Made by a program: the position numbers and the translations under genes. Below are positions 45,477 to 55,404 of a stretch of 64,000 bases of DNA, one piece after another. Position 1 is the stretch's first letter, and every line of letters starts with the position of its first letter. A model generated the notes under the pieces. The model was not told the DNA's origin. It did not search any database and worked only from the letters and a program-made list of their open reading frames with translations. Source of the stretch: CAWCLK01 sp963796225 (lineage in GTDB: Bacteria > Actinomycetota > Nitriliruptoria > Nitriliruptorales > Nitriliruptoraceae); the NCBI GenBank assembly GCA_963796225.1, contig CAWCLK010000010.1, forward strand, positions 62,001 through 126,000, given 5' to 3'.

Positions 45477-48227
45477 CCTCGCCCCGCCGCACCGACTTCG
45501 AGGCCACCCTCGGCTTTGCCCCCGACCCGTTCCAGACCCAGGCGATCGACGCGCTGGTGGCGGGCCGGTCGGTGCTGGTGGCCGCCCCGACCGGGGCCGG
45601 GAAGACCGTGGTCGGCGAGTTCTGCTGCCACGACGCGGTCGGGCAGGGCGGCAAGACCTTCTACACCACCCCGATCAAGGCGCTGTCGAACCAGAAGTAC
45701 CGCGACCTGGTGGACCGCTACGGCGAGGACCGGGTCGGGCTGCTGACCGGCGACCGGTCGATCAACGGCGAGGCGCCCGTGGTCGTGATGACCACCGAGG
45801 TGCTGCGCAACATGCTCTACGAGGCGTCGGCGACGCTGCGCGGGCCTGCGCTACGTCGTGCTCGACGAGGTGCACTACCTGGCCGACCGCTCCCGCGGGG
45901 CGGTGTGGGAGGAGGTGCTCATCCTGCTGCCGGCGTCGGTCCAGGTGGCGGCGCTGTCGGCCACGGTCTCCAACGCCGAGGAGTTCGGCGACTGGCTCGA
46001 CGTGGTCCGTGACGGCTGCGAGGTCATCATCGAGGAGACCCGCCCCGTCCCGTTGCGACACCACTACTACGTCAACGACCGGGTCTACCCGACCTTCCGC
46101 GCCGGGAACAAGGGGCAGGCCTCCCGCGAGCACCGTGACCGGGCCGCCCAGGCCCTCGCCGGCGTGCCCAACCCCGACGTGGTCATGCTCGAACGCCGGT
46201 CCTCCCGGTCCAGCCCGCGGGTCAGCAACCGCGGCCGGCGCGTCCACACGGGCCCACGCCTGCGCTGGCCGTCGCGCCCCGAGGTGGTCGACGAGCTGGC
46301 GCGCCGCAGCTGGCTCCCGGCGATCATCTTCGTGTTCAGTCGGGCCGGGTGCGAGAAGGCCGTCCAGGAGCTCGTCCGGTCCGGCATCCGCCTCACCACG
46401 CGCGAGGAGCGCGACGAGATCGCCCGCACCGTCGACACGCTCCTGGCGGACCTGCCCGCCGAGGACCTCGCCGTGCTCGACCACGCGCAGTGGCGCGCGG
46501 CGCTGCTCGACGGCATCGCGGCCCACCACGCCGGCATGGTCCCGGCCTTCAAGGAGGCCGTCGAGGTCTGCTTCCAGATGGGGCTGCTGAAGGTCGTGAT
46601 CGCCACCGAGACGCTGGCGCTCGGGATCAACATGCCGGCCCGCACGGTGGTCATCGAGCGGCTCGAGAAGTGGAACGGCGAGAGCCACGTCATGCTCACG
46701 CCGGGGGAGTACACCCAGCTCACCGGGCGGGCGGGGCGGCGCGGCATCGACAAGGTCGGCAACGCGGTCGTCAACTACCAGCGCAACCTCGACTTCCAGA
46801 CGGTCGCCTCGCTGGTGGGCACGCGTGCCTACCCGCTCAGCTCGTCCTTCGCCCCGTCCTACAACATGGCCGTCAACCTGCTGCGCCAGCACGACCAGCA
46901 GCAGGCCGAGACGCTGCTCGGCGCCTCGTTCGCGCAGTTCCAGGCCGACCGGGCCACCGGTGGGCTCGGGGTGCGGCTCGCCGAGGTCGAGGAGGGCCTG
47001 CGCGGCTACGCCCCGCACCTGCAGTGCGACCGGGGCGACTGGGCGGCGTACTGGGCCGCCCGGCGCGAGCTGTCCCGGGTCGAGAAGCGCCAGTCACGGG
47101 ACCGCCGCCGCAACGCCGCCGCGGCCCAACGCGACGGGCTGGCGGCACTGCAGCCGGGCGACGTGCTGTCACTGCCGTGGATCGGACGTCGTGGCCTGGC
47201 CGCCGTCGTGGGCGTGCACGTGACCTCCAAGGGGGTCCCGCTGGCCGAGGTCGTCACCGACGAGCGCGTCCTCACGCGGATCGGCCCGCGCGAGCTCGAC
47301 GGACCGCCCACGGTGATCGACCGCATCCGGCTGCCCAACCGCGGCAACCCGCGGCAGCGCCACTACCGCGACAACGTCACGTCCCGGCTCCGGTCGGTGC
47401 ACCCGCCGGTCGACCCCGATGACGACGGTCCGCCCGCCGTGGACCCGGCCGCCACGGACCAGGTCGACACGCTGCGGGCCCAGGTGACCCACCACCCCTG
47501 CCACGCCTGTCCCGAACGGGCCGAGCACGAACGCTGGCAGTACCGCGCCGACGACCTGCAGAAGGAGGCGGACAAGCTGCGCCAGCGGATCGAGAAGCGC
47601 ACGGGTTCGCTCGTCCGGCAGTTCCACCGGATCATCCGCGTGCTGCAGCAGCTCGGCTACCTCGACGACGGGGTGGAACCGACGGCCGAGGGCATGCGCC
47701 TGGCCGGCATCTACAGCGAGGTCGACCTGCTGGTGGCCGAGGCGGTGCGGCGCGGGTTGCTCGTGGGCCTGGACGCGGCCGAGGTCGCGGGGATGTGTGC
47801 GCTGTTCCTCTACGAACCCCGCGGCGGCGACGAGACGCTCGACCCGATCATCCCCACCCCGCGCCTGCAGGCGGCCGTCGACGAGGTCCTGTTCCTCGCC
47901 GCCGAGCTGCGGGGCATCGAGGAGGACGCCGGGCTCACCCCGGTCAAGGAGCTCGACGCCGGGTTCGTGAACGCCGCCTACCGGTGGGCGTCGGGGCGCA
48001 CCCTCGAGGAGGCCGTCGGGACCATGGAGATCACCGGCGGTGACTTCGTCCGCACGGTCAAGATGCTGGCCGACCTCGCCGGCCAGCTGCGCGCCGTCGG
48101 GGACCCCGACCTCGCGGACGCGGCCAACCGCGCCGTCGACGGCCTGCGCCGCGGGATAGTCGAAGCTGAGCGGAGCCCTCGGGTCAGGGGCCTGACGCCA
48201 CTAGGCTCCCGCCCCGCCCGACCCTGA
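45473..48227 (+). CDS. helY: DEAD/DEAH-box (Ski2-like) RNA helicase HelY (one frameshift)
   Basis: About 918 codons. Walker A APTGAGKT is near residue 40, followed by TPIKALSNQK and TTEVLRNML. A GGG run near 45843 breaks the frame; GG gives RGLRYVVLDEVHYL with the DEVH box. SAT (LSATVSN), the helicase C domain with ETLALGINMPA and QLTGRAGRRGID, and a C-terminal DSHCT-type domain follow. It is related to Mtr4/Ski2 helicases; the role in actinobacteria is unsettled. Translation is coupled to tatC. Confidence 0.92.
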
Positions 48228-48240
48228 CGAGGACCGCCCC

Positions 48241-49680
48241 GTGGACGCTGCACTCCTGGACGGGCTGCGGGGCGTGGTCGCCACGGTCCAGGACGCCCCC
48301 GAGCACCTCGGCACCTACGCCCACGACTGGTGGCCGCGCCTGCTGATGCAGCACCGGGCCGGCGCGGACCTGCCCGTCCCGGACGTGGTGGCCGCCCCGG
48401 CCACCCGCGACGAGCTCGTCGAGCTGGTGCGCTGGTCCCACGCCAACCGCGTCGCGCTGGTGCCCTTCGGTGCCGGCACGGGCGTGTGTGGCGGCGCCGC
48501 GCCGGTCGCCGGTGCGGTGACGGTCGACCTCAAGCGCCTCAACCGCATCGTCGAGCTCGACGAGGAGTCGGGCACCGTCACCGTCGAGCCGGGGGTGCTG
48601 GCGCAGTCGCTCGAGGACCACCTCGCCCACCGGGGCTGGACGCTGGGGCACTTCCCGTCCTCGATCCACTGCTCGACCATGGGCGGCTTCCTGGCGATCC
48701 GGTCCGCGGGCCAGGCCAGCACGGGCTACGGCAAGCTCGAGGACATGGTCGTCGGGCTCGAGGTCGTGCTGCCCGACGGCCGCGTGTTCGAGTCCCGCGC
48801 CCAGCCGTCGTCGGCGGCCGGGCCCGACCTCAAGCGGCTGTTCCTCGGGTCGGAGGGCACGCTGGGCATCATCAGCCGCGCGACCCTGCACGTGCGCCCC
48901 GCCCCGGCCGTCACCCTCGACCGTGGCTTCCTCGTGCCGGACTTCGACACCGGCCTGCGGGCCGTCCGGGACGTGCTGCGGGCGGGGATCGCCCCGCCGG
49001 TGGTGCGCCTGTACGACGAGACCGACACCGCGGTGGTGTTCGGTGGGCAGGGCCTCGAGGTCCCCGAGGGGTGCCTGCTGATCACCGGCTGCGAGGGGCG
49101 CGAGGACGTCGCAGCGTTCACCGAGTCCGTGGCCCAGCAGGTGCTCGCCGACGCGGGGGCCCGGGACCTCGGGCGCGAGCCGGGCGAGAACTGGCGTGCC
49201 CATCGCCACAACATGTCCTACCGCTTCGCCGAGTACTTCCGCCCCGGCGGCACGTTCGGCGACGCGCTCACGCTGGACACCATGGAGGTCGCGGCGACCT
49301 GGCGGCACCTGCCGCAGGTGTACGCGGCGGTCCGCGGCGCCCTGTCCGAGCACGTCGACCTCGTGCTCGCCCACGTGTCCCACGCGTACCCGAGCGGGGC
49401 GTGCATCTACTTCACCCTCGGGGCGATGAACGACGGCGACGAGCAGGCCGCCGTCCGCCGCTACGACGCCGCCTGGGACGCGGGCCAACGGGCGGCGCTG
49501 GACGCCGGCGGCACCGGCTCGCACCACCACGGCGTCGGGCTGCTGCGCGCCCCGTACCTGGTCGACGAGCTCGGCGAGGTGGGCCTCGACGTGCTGCGCG
49601 CGGTCAAGGGCGCGCTGGACCCGCTCGGGCTCGCCAACCCCGGCAAGCTCGGCCTCGGGGCGGGGGAGGGGCAGCCATGA
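48241..49680 (+). CDS. FAD-binding oxidase, AGPS/GlcD-like
   Basis: 479-residue vanillyl-alcohol-oxidase-fold flavoprotein. The PCMH FAD domain has VPFGAGTGVCGG, GTVTVEPGVL, HFPSSIHCSTMGGFLA and FLGSEGTLGI (residues 60-210). The C-terminal substrate domain contains GTGSHHHGVGLLR, the His-rich loop typical of alkyldihydroxyacetonephosphate synthase. Relatives include D-lactate and glycolate dehydrogenases. The following Fe-S and lipid-kinase genes and convergent glpD favour a glycerol- or acyl-DHAP-type substrate, which is inference. GTG 48241 has GAGGA upstream. Confidence 0.82.
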   Translation: MDAALLDGLRGVVATVQDAPEHLGTYAHDWWPRLLMQHRAGADLPVPDVVAAPATRDELVELVRWSHANRVALVPFGAGTGVCGGAAPVAGAVTVDLKRLNRIVELDEESGTVTVEPGVLAQSLEDHLAHRGWTLGHFPSSIHCSTMGGFLAIRSAGQASTGYGKLEDMVVGLEVVLPDGRVFESRAQPSSAAGPDLKRLFLGSEGTLGIISRATLHVRPAPAVTLDRGFLVPDFDTGLRAVRDVLRAGIAPPVVRLYDETDTAVVFGGQGLEVPEGCLLITGCEGREDVAAFTESVAQQVLADAGARDLGREPGENWRAHRHNMSYRFAEYFRPGGTFGDALTLDTMEVAATWRHLPQVYAAVRGALSEHVDLVLAHVSHAYPSGACIYFTLGAMNDGDEQAAVRRYDAAWDAGQRAALDAGGTGSHHHGVGLLRAPYLVDELGEVGLDVLRAVKGALDPLGLANPGKLGLGAGEGQP

Positions 49681-50714
49681 CCGAGCTGCCCGTGCTGCCC
49701 CCGGGCACCGTCGACGCGGCGGTCCAGGGCTCCTACTGCCCGAAGATGTGCTCGTTCGCCTGCCCGGTCCACGCGGCGACGGGGCGCGACGACGCGGTGC
49801 CGTGGAGCTTCCACCGTGCCGTGACCGACCTCGCCGACGGCCGCAGGGACGCCGACGCCGTCGCCGACGACCTGGTGGCCTGCACGGGCTGCCTGGCCTG
49901 CCAGGTGCCGTGCACCTTCGACCAGGACGTCCCCGCACAGGTCCGCGACGCCCGGGTCCTCGCCCGCCCGACCACACCGGCGGCGGACCAGGCCCTGGCG
50001 CACGTCGCCGCGGGGCGACGCCCCACCGGCGAGGACGACCCCGTGCCGACGTCGGTCGCCACCGCCGGCGCGACCGTCCTGCACGTGGGCTGCCACGACC
50101 CCGCGGAGGTGGTCGAGGCGGCCCGCACGCTGCTGCTGGCTGCCGGGCTGGACGTCGCCGTGGTCGCCGACGGGTGCTGCGGGCAGCTCGCCCGCGACCT
50201 GGGCGACGCGGCCACCGCCGACGACCGGGCCGAGCACCGCGGCCAGCAGCTCGCCGGGGCCGCACAGGTCGTGGCGCTGGACCCGCACTGCGCCCCGTCC
50301 CTGCCCGACGGCGTCCCCGTGCGGGACCTGTGGTCGGTGCTGGACGAGTCCGAGCTCGCCTGGCGTGACGACGCCCCGGCCCGCGAGGTCTCCTACCACG
50401 ACCCCTGCCTGCTGGCACGCCGCGACGGGGTGACCGACCCACCGCGACGCCTGCTCGCCGCCGCCGGCGTGCGCGTCGTCGACCCCGAGTTCTCGGGGCG
50501 CGACACCGCCTGTTCCGGCGCCGGGATGGGCCTGCCCCTCCTGGACGCCGACGCCGCGGACGCCACCGCCCGCCGGCGGGTCGCACAGCTCGCGGCGACC
50601 GACGCCGCCACGACCACCGCCTGCAGCCGCGCGGCCGACCGCCTGCGCTCGGCGGGTCGCCCGACCGACGACCTCGCCGTGCTGCTGGCCTCCCGCGTCA
50701 GGACCACCCCATGA
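49677..50714 (+). CDS. (Fe-S)-binding heterodisulfide-reductase/GlpC-like protein
   Basis: 345 residues. The first half has two cysteine clusters (YCPKMCSFACPVHA and CTGCLACQVPCTF) suited to [4Fe-4S] ferredoxin-type centres. The second half has CCG-type motifs (HVGCHD, DGCCGQLA, YHDPCLLAR), as in GlpC, LutA and HdrD. It probably passes electrons from the upstream flavin oxidase to the quinone pool. The start overlaps the oxidase stop (ATGA) and its own stop overlaps the kinase start. Confidence 0.82.
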   Translation: MTELPVLPPGTVDAAVQGSYCPKMCSFACPVHAATGRDDAVPWSFHRAVTDLADGRRDADAVADDLVACTGCLACQVPCTFDQDVPAQVRDARVLARPTTPAADQALAHVAAGRRPTGEDDPVPTSVATAGATVLHVGCHDPAEVVEAARTLLLAAGLDVAVVADGCCGQLARDLGDAATADDRAEHRGQQLAGAAQVVALDPHCAPSLPDGVPVRDLWSVLDESELAWRDDAPAREVSYHDPCLLARRDGVTDPPRRLLAAAGVRVVDPEFSGRDTACSGAGMGLPLLDADAADATARRRVAQLAATDAATTTACSRAADRLRSAGRPTDDLAVLLASRVRTTP

Positions 50715-51640
50715 CCAGCCCCTTCGGCCCGATGCTCGTCATCGCGAACCCCGCGGCCGGGCGGGGTCGCCACGCCGTGCTGCCGCGCCTGGTGCGCAGC
50801 CTGCAGGAGGCCGGCCTGGCCCACCAGGTCGAGCCCACCCGTGGGCCCGGGCACGCGACCGAGCTGGCCCACGCGGCGGTGACCCAGCGCGACCTGCGCT
50901 ACGTCGTCGCCGTCGGGGGCGACGGGACCGTCCACGAGGTCGTGAACGGCCTCGTGGACGCCGAGTCCGGGACCGCCCACCGCGACGACGCCGTGCTGGG
51001 CGTGGTGGCCGGCGGCTCGGGCTGCGACTTCATCCGGACCTTCGGGCTGGACCGCTCGCCCGAGTTCGTCGCGCGGCACCTGGCGGGGGAGACCACCATG
51101 CGGGTGGACCTGGGCCGGGTGCGCCTCACCGGGCCGGACGGCACGCCCCGCACCCGGGTGTTCGCCAACATCGCCGAGGCCGGCTGGGGCGCCGAGGTCA
51201 CCCAGCTCGCCAACCGCCTGCCGCGGTTGCTCGGCCCGACCCGCTACGTCGCCGCGATCCTCGTGGCCACCGGGCGCATGCGGCAGGTGGGCACCACGGT
51301 CGCCGTGGACCACACCAGCACCACCGAACCGGTCAGCGAGGTCGTGGTGGCCAACGGCCAGTTCTTCGGTGGCGGGCTCAAGGTCGCCCCCCGCGCGCTG
51401 CCCGACGACGGTCGCTTCAACGTGCAGACCTGGCGGTCGAAGCCGTCGGACGTGCTGCGCGAGCTGCCCAAGGTCCGGGTGGGCGAGCACCTCGAGCGCC
51501 CCGACATCCGCGAGTGGCAGTCCGCGCGCGTGGAGGTCACCGCCGACGAGGCGCTGCTCGTCGAGGCCGACGGCGAGGTCCTCGGGCACACGCCCGCCAC
51601 CTTCGACGTGCTGCCCGACGTGCTGTCGATCAAGGTCTGA
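50711..51640 (+). CDS. Diacylglycerol/lipid kinase family protein (YegS/DgkB fold)
   Basis: 309-residue lipid kinase. NPAAGRGR is at residues 13-20, the nucleotide-binding VVAVGGDGTVHEVVNGL near 75, GGSGCDFIRTFGL near 105, and the C-terminal beta-sandwich with VVVANGQFFGGGLKVAP near 225. It would phosphorylate diacylglycerol or a related lipid. It is third gene of the FAD oxidase/Fe-S operon, overlapping the Fe-S gene by 4 bases, and converges with glpD 9 bases away. Confidence 0.88.
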   Translation: MTSPFGPMLVIANPAAGRGRHAVLPRLVRSLQEAGLAHQVEPTRGPGHATELAHAAVTQRDLRYVVAVGGDGTVHEVVNGLVDAESGTAHRDDAVLGVVAGGSGCDFIRTFGLDRSPEFVARHLAGETTMRVDLGRVRLTGPDGTPRTRVFANIAEAGWGAEVTQLANRLPRLLGPTRYVAAILVATGRMRQVGTTVAVDHTSTTEPVSEVVVANGQFFGGGLKVAPRALPDDGRFNVQTWRSKPSDVLRELPKVRVGEHLERPDIREWQSARVEVTADEALLVEADGEVLGHTPATFDVLPDVLSIKV

Positions 51641-51649
51641 CACCGGCGG

Positions 51650-53281
51650 TCAGGCCAGCGGCACGACCCCTCGCTCGGCGGCCACCGCCGCTCGGTAGGC
51701 GGCGACCTGGTCGGCCCGGGTCGACGCGTCCCAGCCGAGCTCCTCGGCCAGGATGCCCGCGGCACGCTCGATGGCCGGCCCACCCGCGGCCGCGTCGCGC
51801 AGACTGACCCGCAGGCGGCGTGTGAGCGCGTCGTCCACGGTGCAGGCCATCTCGTGCCGGGCGGCCCAGCGCACCTCGCCGACGAGGTAGGGCAGCCCCT
51901 CCACCAGGACGTCCAGCTCGCCGTCGGCGGCGCACGCCGCGACCACCTCGGGGGCCCGGTCGCCATGCCGGTGGTAGAGCGAGCCCGCGTGGCCGGGGTC
52001 CCCGCCCGCCGCGACCAGCGCCCGTCGCGCATCGGCCAGCCCGTCCAGGACCGGCCCCGTGGCGCCCACCGACAGCCTCGTGGTCCGACAGCGCCGCCGC
52101 AGCCCGTCGCCGGCCACGAGCACGTCCACGACGTCCTCGGCCATCTGCCGCTCGGTGGTCAGCTTCCCGCCCGTCACCGTGACCACCCCCGGCGCCGGCT
52201 GGTGGACGAGGTGGCGGCGGGACAGGTCCGCGGTGCGCCCCGCGCCGGCGTCCACCAGCGGGCGCCATCCCGCCCAGGCGCCGACGGCGTCCTCGGGGCG
52301 CAGGTCCGTGGCGAAGGCGGTGTTGACGGCGTCGAGCAGGTAGGCCGCGTCGGGGGCCGTCACGGTGGGGCCGCCGTCCAGCGAGGTCTCGGCGTCATCG
52401 GTCGTGCCGACGTAGACCTGCTCGCCCCAGGGGATCAGGAACAGCCGCCGGCCGTCGTCGCCTGCCGACGGGATCACCACGGCACGGTTCACGGCCAGGT
52501 CACGCCGCCGGAAGGTCAGGTGCACCCCCTTGGCGGGGCGCAGCGGCGGGGCGTGGGTGCCGGGTGGCACCTCGCCGATGCGGTCGGCCCACACGCCGCC
52601 CGCCCCCACGACCCAGCGGGCGCGGACGTCCACGTCGGCCTCGCCGAGGCGGTCCCGCACGCGGGCGGTGGCGGGGCGGGCCCCGTCCCGCGGGGTCAGC
52701 TCGACGACCTCGGCGTGGGGCACCACCAGCGCCCCGAGGTCGCGGGCCGCCTGCACGATGGCCAGCGTCAGCCGGGCGTCGTCGGTCTGGGCGTCGTCGT
52801 ACCGGAAGCCCCCGTGCCGGGCCCCGCGCGCCAGCCCCGGGGCGTCCAGCAGCACCTCCTGCTGGGACAGCCGCCGATGGGTCCTCGCGCCGCGCCCCAG
52901 CGCCATGGCGTCGTAGGCGACCAGGCCCGCCCGCAGCATCGCCACGTCCAGCGCCGTGTCGGTCGGGACCACGAAGCCGAGCGGCCGGACCAGGTGCGGG
53001 GCGGCCCGGCGCAGGCGCTCCCGTTCCCGCACGCCCTCGAGCACCATCGCCACGTCCCCGGTGGCCAGGTACCGCAGCCCGCCGTGCACCAGCTTGGACG
53101 ACTTCGACGAGGTGCCCGACGCCACGTCCTCGCGCTCGACCACGCCGACCCGGTAGCCGCGCGAGGCCGCATCCAGGGCGATGCCCGCCCCGGTGATGCC
53201 GGCGCCGACCACCAGCACGTCCAGCGGGTCCGCGGCCATCCGGTCCAGCAGGCCGGGGCGGTCGGCGGCGGTCCACGTCAC
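51650..53281 (-). CDS. glpD: Aerobic glycerol-3-phosphate dehydrogenase GlpD
   Basis: 543-residue FAD enzyme oxidising glycerol-3-phosphate to DHAP at the membrane. The FAD motif VVGAGITGAGIALDAASRGY is near residue 23, with SGTSSKSSKLVHGGLRYL near 55, LFLIPWGEQVYVGTTD near 265, GWRPLV and VTVTGGKLTT, plus the C-terminal DAO_C helical domain. GTG 53281 is preceded by GGAG. It is divergent from the M24 peptidase and convergent with the lipid kinase operon. Confidence 0.93.
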   Translation of the reverse strand: MTWTAADRPGLLDRMAADPLDVLVVGAGITGAGIALDAASRGYRVGVVEREDVASGTSSKSSKLVHGGLRYLATGDVAMVLEGVRERERLRRAAPHLVRPLGFVVPTDTALDVAMLRAGLVAYDAMALGRGARTHRRLSQQEVLLDAPGLARGARHGGFRYDDAQTDDARLTLAIVQAARDLGALVVPHAEVVELTPRDGARPATARVRDRLGEADVDVRARWVVGAGGVWADRIGEVPPGTHAPPLRPAKGVHLTFRRRDLAVNRAVVIPSAGDDGRRLFLIPWGEQVYVGTTDDAETSLDGGPTVTAPDAAYLLDAVNTAFATDLRPEDAVGAWAGWRPLVDAGAGRTADLSRRHLVHQPAPGVVTVTGGKLTTERQMAEDVVDVLVAGDGLRRRCRTTRLSVGATGPVLDGLADARRALVAAGGDPGHAGSLYHRHGDRAPEVVAACAADGELDVLVEGLPYLVGEVRWAARHEMACTVDDALTRRLRVSLRDAAAGGPAIERAAGILAEELGWDASTRADQVAAYRAAVAAERGVVPLA

Positions 53282-53381
53282 GGTGGGCTCCAGGCGGGCG
53301 GGGCGGGAGGTCGGACGGGGCGAAGAGCGAGCGGAACCGCTCCTAGGATGCGGACCGGCCGCCACGAGCCTAGGACCTGTC

Positions 53382-54473
53382 GTGACCGACTCCCGCCTCG
53401 CACGCGCCCAGCAGCGCCTGCGCGACACCGACACGGCCGCCCTGTTCGTCGGGCCGTCCGCGGACCTGCGCTGGCTGGTGGGCTACCACGCCCTGCCGCT
53501 GGAACGCCTCACCCTGCTGGTCGTGCCCGCGGAGGGCGACCCGACGCTGGTCGTCCCCGAGCTCGAGGTCCCGCGTGCCCGGGCGTCGGGCGCCGGCGAG
53601 CAGGTGGCGATCACCTCCTTCGGGGAGGTCGACGACCCGTTCGACCTCGTGGCCGGGGCGCTCGACGCCGTGCCCGCAGACGGGCGCATGGCCGTGCAGG
53701 AGCGGCTGTGGTCGATGTTCACCCTGCGGCTGCAGGACCGCTTCCCGGCGGCCAGCTGGGACACCTCCACCCACGTGACCGGGTACCTGCGGCTGCGCAA
53801 GACCCCCGACGAGGTGGCCGCGCTGGCCCGCGTCGGCGAGGCCATCGACGACGTGCACGCCCGCGTGCCCGACCTGTTGCGACCGGGTCGGACCGAGGCC
53901 GAGGTCGGGCGCGACATCGCCGACCTGATCCAGGCGACCCACGACGAGGTCAACTTCGTGATCGTCGGGTCCGGCCCGAACGGCGCCAGCCCCCACCACG
54001 AGGTCGGCGACCGGGTCCTCGAGCACGGCGACGCCGTGGTCGTCGACATCGGCGGCACGCTGGACGGGTACTGCTCCGACGAGACCCGCAACTACGCCGT
54101 CGGCGCCGCCCCCGACGGCTACCAGGACCTGCACGACGTCCTCCAGGCGGCCCAGGCGGCCGCGGTCGCGGCCGTGCGCCCCGGCGTCACCGCCGAGGCC
54201 ATCGACCGCGCCGCCCGCCAGCCCATCGTCGACGCCGGCTTCGGGGACCACTTCATCCACCGGACCGGGCACGGCATCGGCGTCGAGGAGCACGAGGAGC
54301 CGTGGATCGTCGACGGCAACGCCCAGGCGCTCGAACCCGGGATGGCGTTCTCGGTCGAACCGGGCATCTACCTGCCCGACCGCCACGGGGCGCGCATCGA
54401 GGACATCGTGGTGGTCACCGACGACGGCGTGCAGGCGTGCAACCACCGACCGCACGAGCTGCTGGTCGTGTGA
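53382..54473 (+). CDS. M24 family Xaa-Pro peptidase
   Basis: 363-residue aminopeptidase-P/prolidase-type metallopeptidase. The N-terminal creatinase domain (LRWLVGYHALPLERL) covers about 1-135. The pita-bread domain carries the metal ligands in VVVDIGGTLDGYCSD (two Asp), RTGHGIGVEEHEEP (His), FSVEPGIYL (Glu) and ARIEDIVVV (Glu). It would remove N-terminal residues preceding proline. The start is GTG 53382; spacing to the next gene is 26 bases. Confidence 0.92.
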   Translation: MTDSRLARAQQRLRDTDTAALFVGPSADLRWLVGYHALPLERLTLLVVPAEGDPTLVVPELEVPRARASGAGEQVAITSFGEVDDPFDLVAGALDAVPADGRMAVQERLWSMFTLRLQDRFPAASWDTSTHVTGYLRLRKTPDEVAALARVGEAIDDVHARVPDLLRPGRTEAEVGRDIADLIQATHDEVNFVIVGSGPNGASPHHEVGDRVLEHGDAVVVDIGGTLDGYCSDETRNYAVGAAPDGYQDLHDVLQAAQAAAVAAVRPGVTAEAIDRAARQPIVDAGFGDHFIHRTGHGIGVEEHEEPWIVDGNAQALEPGMAFSVEPGIYLPDRHGARIEDIVVVTDDGVQACNHRPHELLVV

Positions 54474-54499
54474 CCGGGCGTTCGAAGGAGGAGGCAGGC

Positions 54500-54964
54500 G
54501 TGGCCATCGAGGTGCAGCGAGCACGGATCGAGGAGATCCGGGGCCTGGCGGACCGGTACCGCACCGAGTCGAGCGCCCGGTCGGCCGACGGTCGCCCGTG
54601 GGACCCGCCGGTGCCCCAGGGCGGGATCTTCTGGAAGGCCACCGACACCGAGCGGGGCGAGGTCGTCGGCTACGCCGCCGGGACCCTCCGGCCCGCCGGC
54701 ATGACGGTGGGACCGATCTTCGCGGTGCCCGAGTCCCGACGGCAGGGGGTCGGGGCGGCGCTGCTGCAGGCCATCCAGGCGTGGGCCGGATCCACCCGCG
54801 TCCCGGTCGTCGAGATCTCCGTGTCGGCCGACAACCCCGACGGGCAGGCCTTCCTCGAACAGCTCGGCTACCACCCGCGCCGCATCCTGATGACCCTGCA
54901 CCCCGACGCCTCGGGCAGCTCGGCAGCCCCACCCGACGCCCAGGACGAGCTCGCCGACCTGTGA
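54500..54964 (+). CDS. GNAT family N-acetyltransferase
   Basis: 154 residues with an N-terminal substrate region and the acetyl-CoA motif PESRRQGVGAALLQAIQAW near residue 80, then SADNPDGQAFLEQLGY. The acceptor is unknown. The tail (SGSSAAPPDAQDELADL) is disordered. GTG 54500 is preceded by a strong purine-rich GAAGGAGGAGG. The stop overlaps the next start (GTGA). Confidence 0.85.
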   Translation: MAIEVQRARIEEIRGLADRYRTESSARSADGRPWDPPVPQGGIFWKATDTERGEVVGYAAGTLRPAGMTVGPIFAVPESRRQGVGAALLQAIQAWAGSTRVPVVEISVSADNPDGQAFLEQLGYHPRRILMTLHPDASGSSAAPPDAQDELADL

Positions 54965-55311
54965 CCACGACCCCCGACCCCGACCGGCCCGACGAGGTCC
55001 CCGGCCCGCCCGAGGACCTCGACCAGCAGCGGCAGCGCCGCATGCGTCGCATCGCCGGCATCGGGATGCTGGTGGCGCTGGCGCTCGCGCTGCTCGCCGG
55101 GCTCGCGGGCGGCAGCGGCCAGGCCGGCGCCGCCATCTTCTTCCTGGTCTCCGCCGCGTCCTGCGCCGTCGCGGCCACGTGGGGCGTGGTGACGGCGGTG
55201 CGCGACGACCTCCGCGACGAACGGGTGTCCCGGGCCCGGGCCGCCTGGGTCGTCGGGCTGTTCTTCGCCGGTGCGGCGCTGATGGCGATGACTGCCGGAG
55301 TTGGTGGCTGA
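54961..55311 (+). CDS. Small membrane protein with three TM helices, unknown function
   Basis: 116 residues. A charged, Pro-rich N-terminus (about 30 residues) is followed by three hydrophobic helices: IGMLVALALALLAGLAGG, AAIFFLVSAASCAVAATWG and AAWVVGLFFAGAALMAMT. Between the second and third is a charged loop (RDDLRDERVSRAR). No family is recognised. It is translationally coupled to the acetyltransferase gene. Confidence 0.6.
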   Translation: MTTTPDPDRPDEVPGPPEDLDQQRQRRMRRIAGIGMLVALALALLAGLAGGSGQAGAAIFFLVSAASCAVAATWGVVTAVRDDLRDERVSRARAAWVVGLFFAGAALMAMTAGVGG

Positions 55312-55404
55312 TCGTCGGGGGGTCGGGCGCCACCGTCCGGCACGCGCACGCTGCTACCGTCCCGGACGAGGAGCAGGCGAAGGCGGACCCGTCCGAGGCA
55401 GCGG

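Noticed and set aside
48330..49676. Plus-strand open frame upstream of and in frame with the Fe-S gene
   Set aside because: It is the +2 shadow of the FAD oxidase, Arg/Pro-rich and without motifs; the Fe-S protein starts at 49677.
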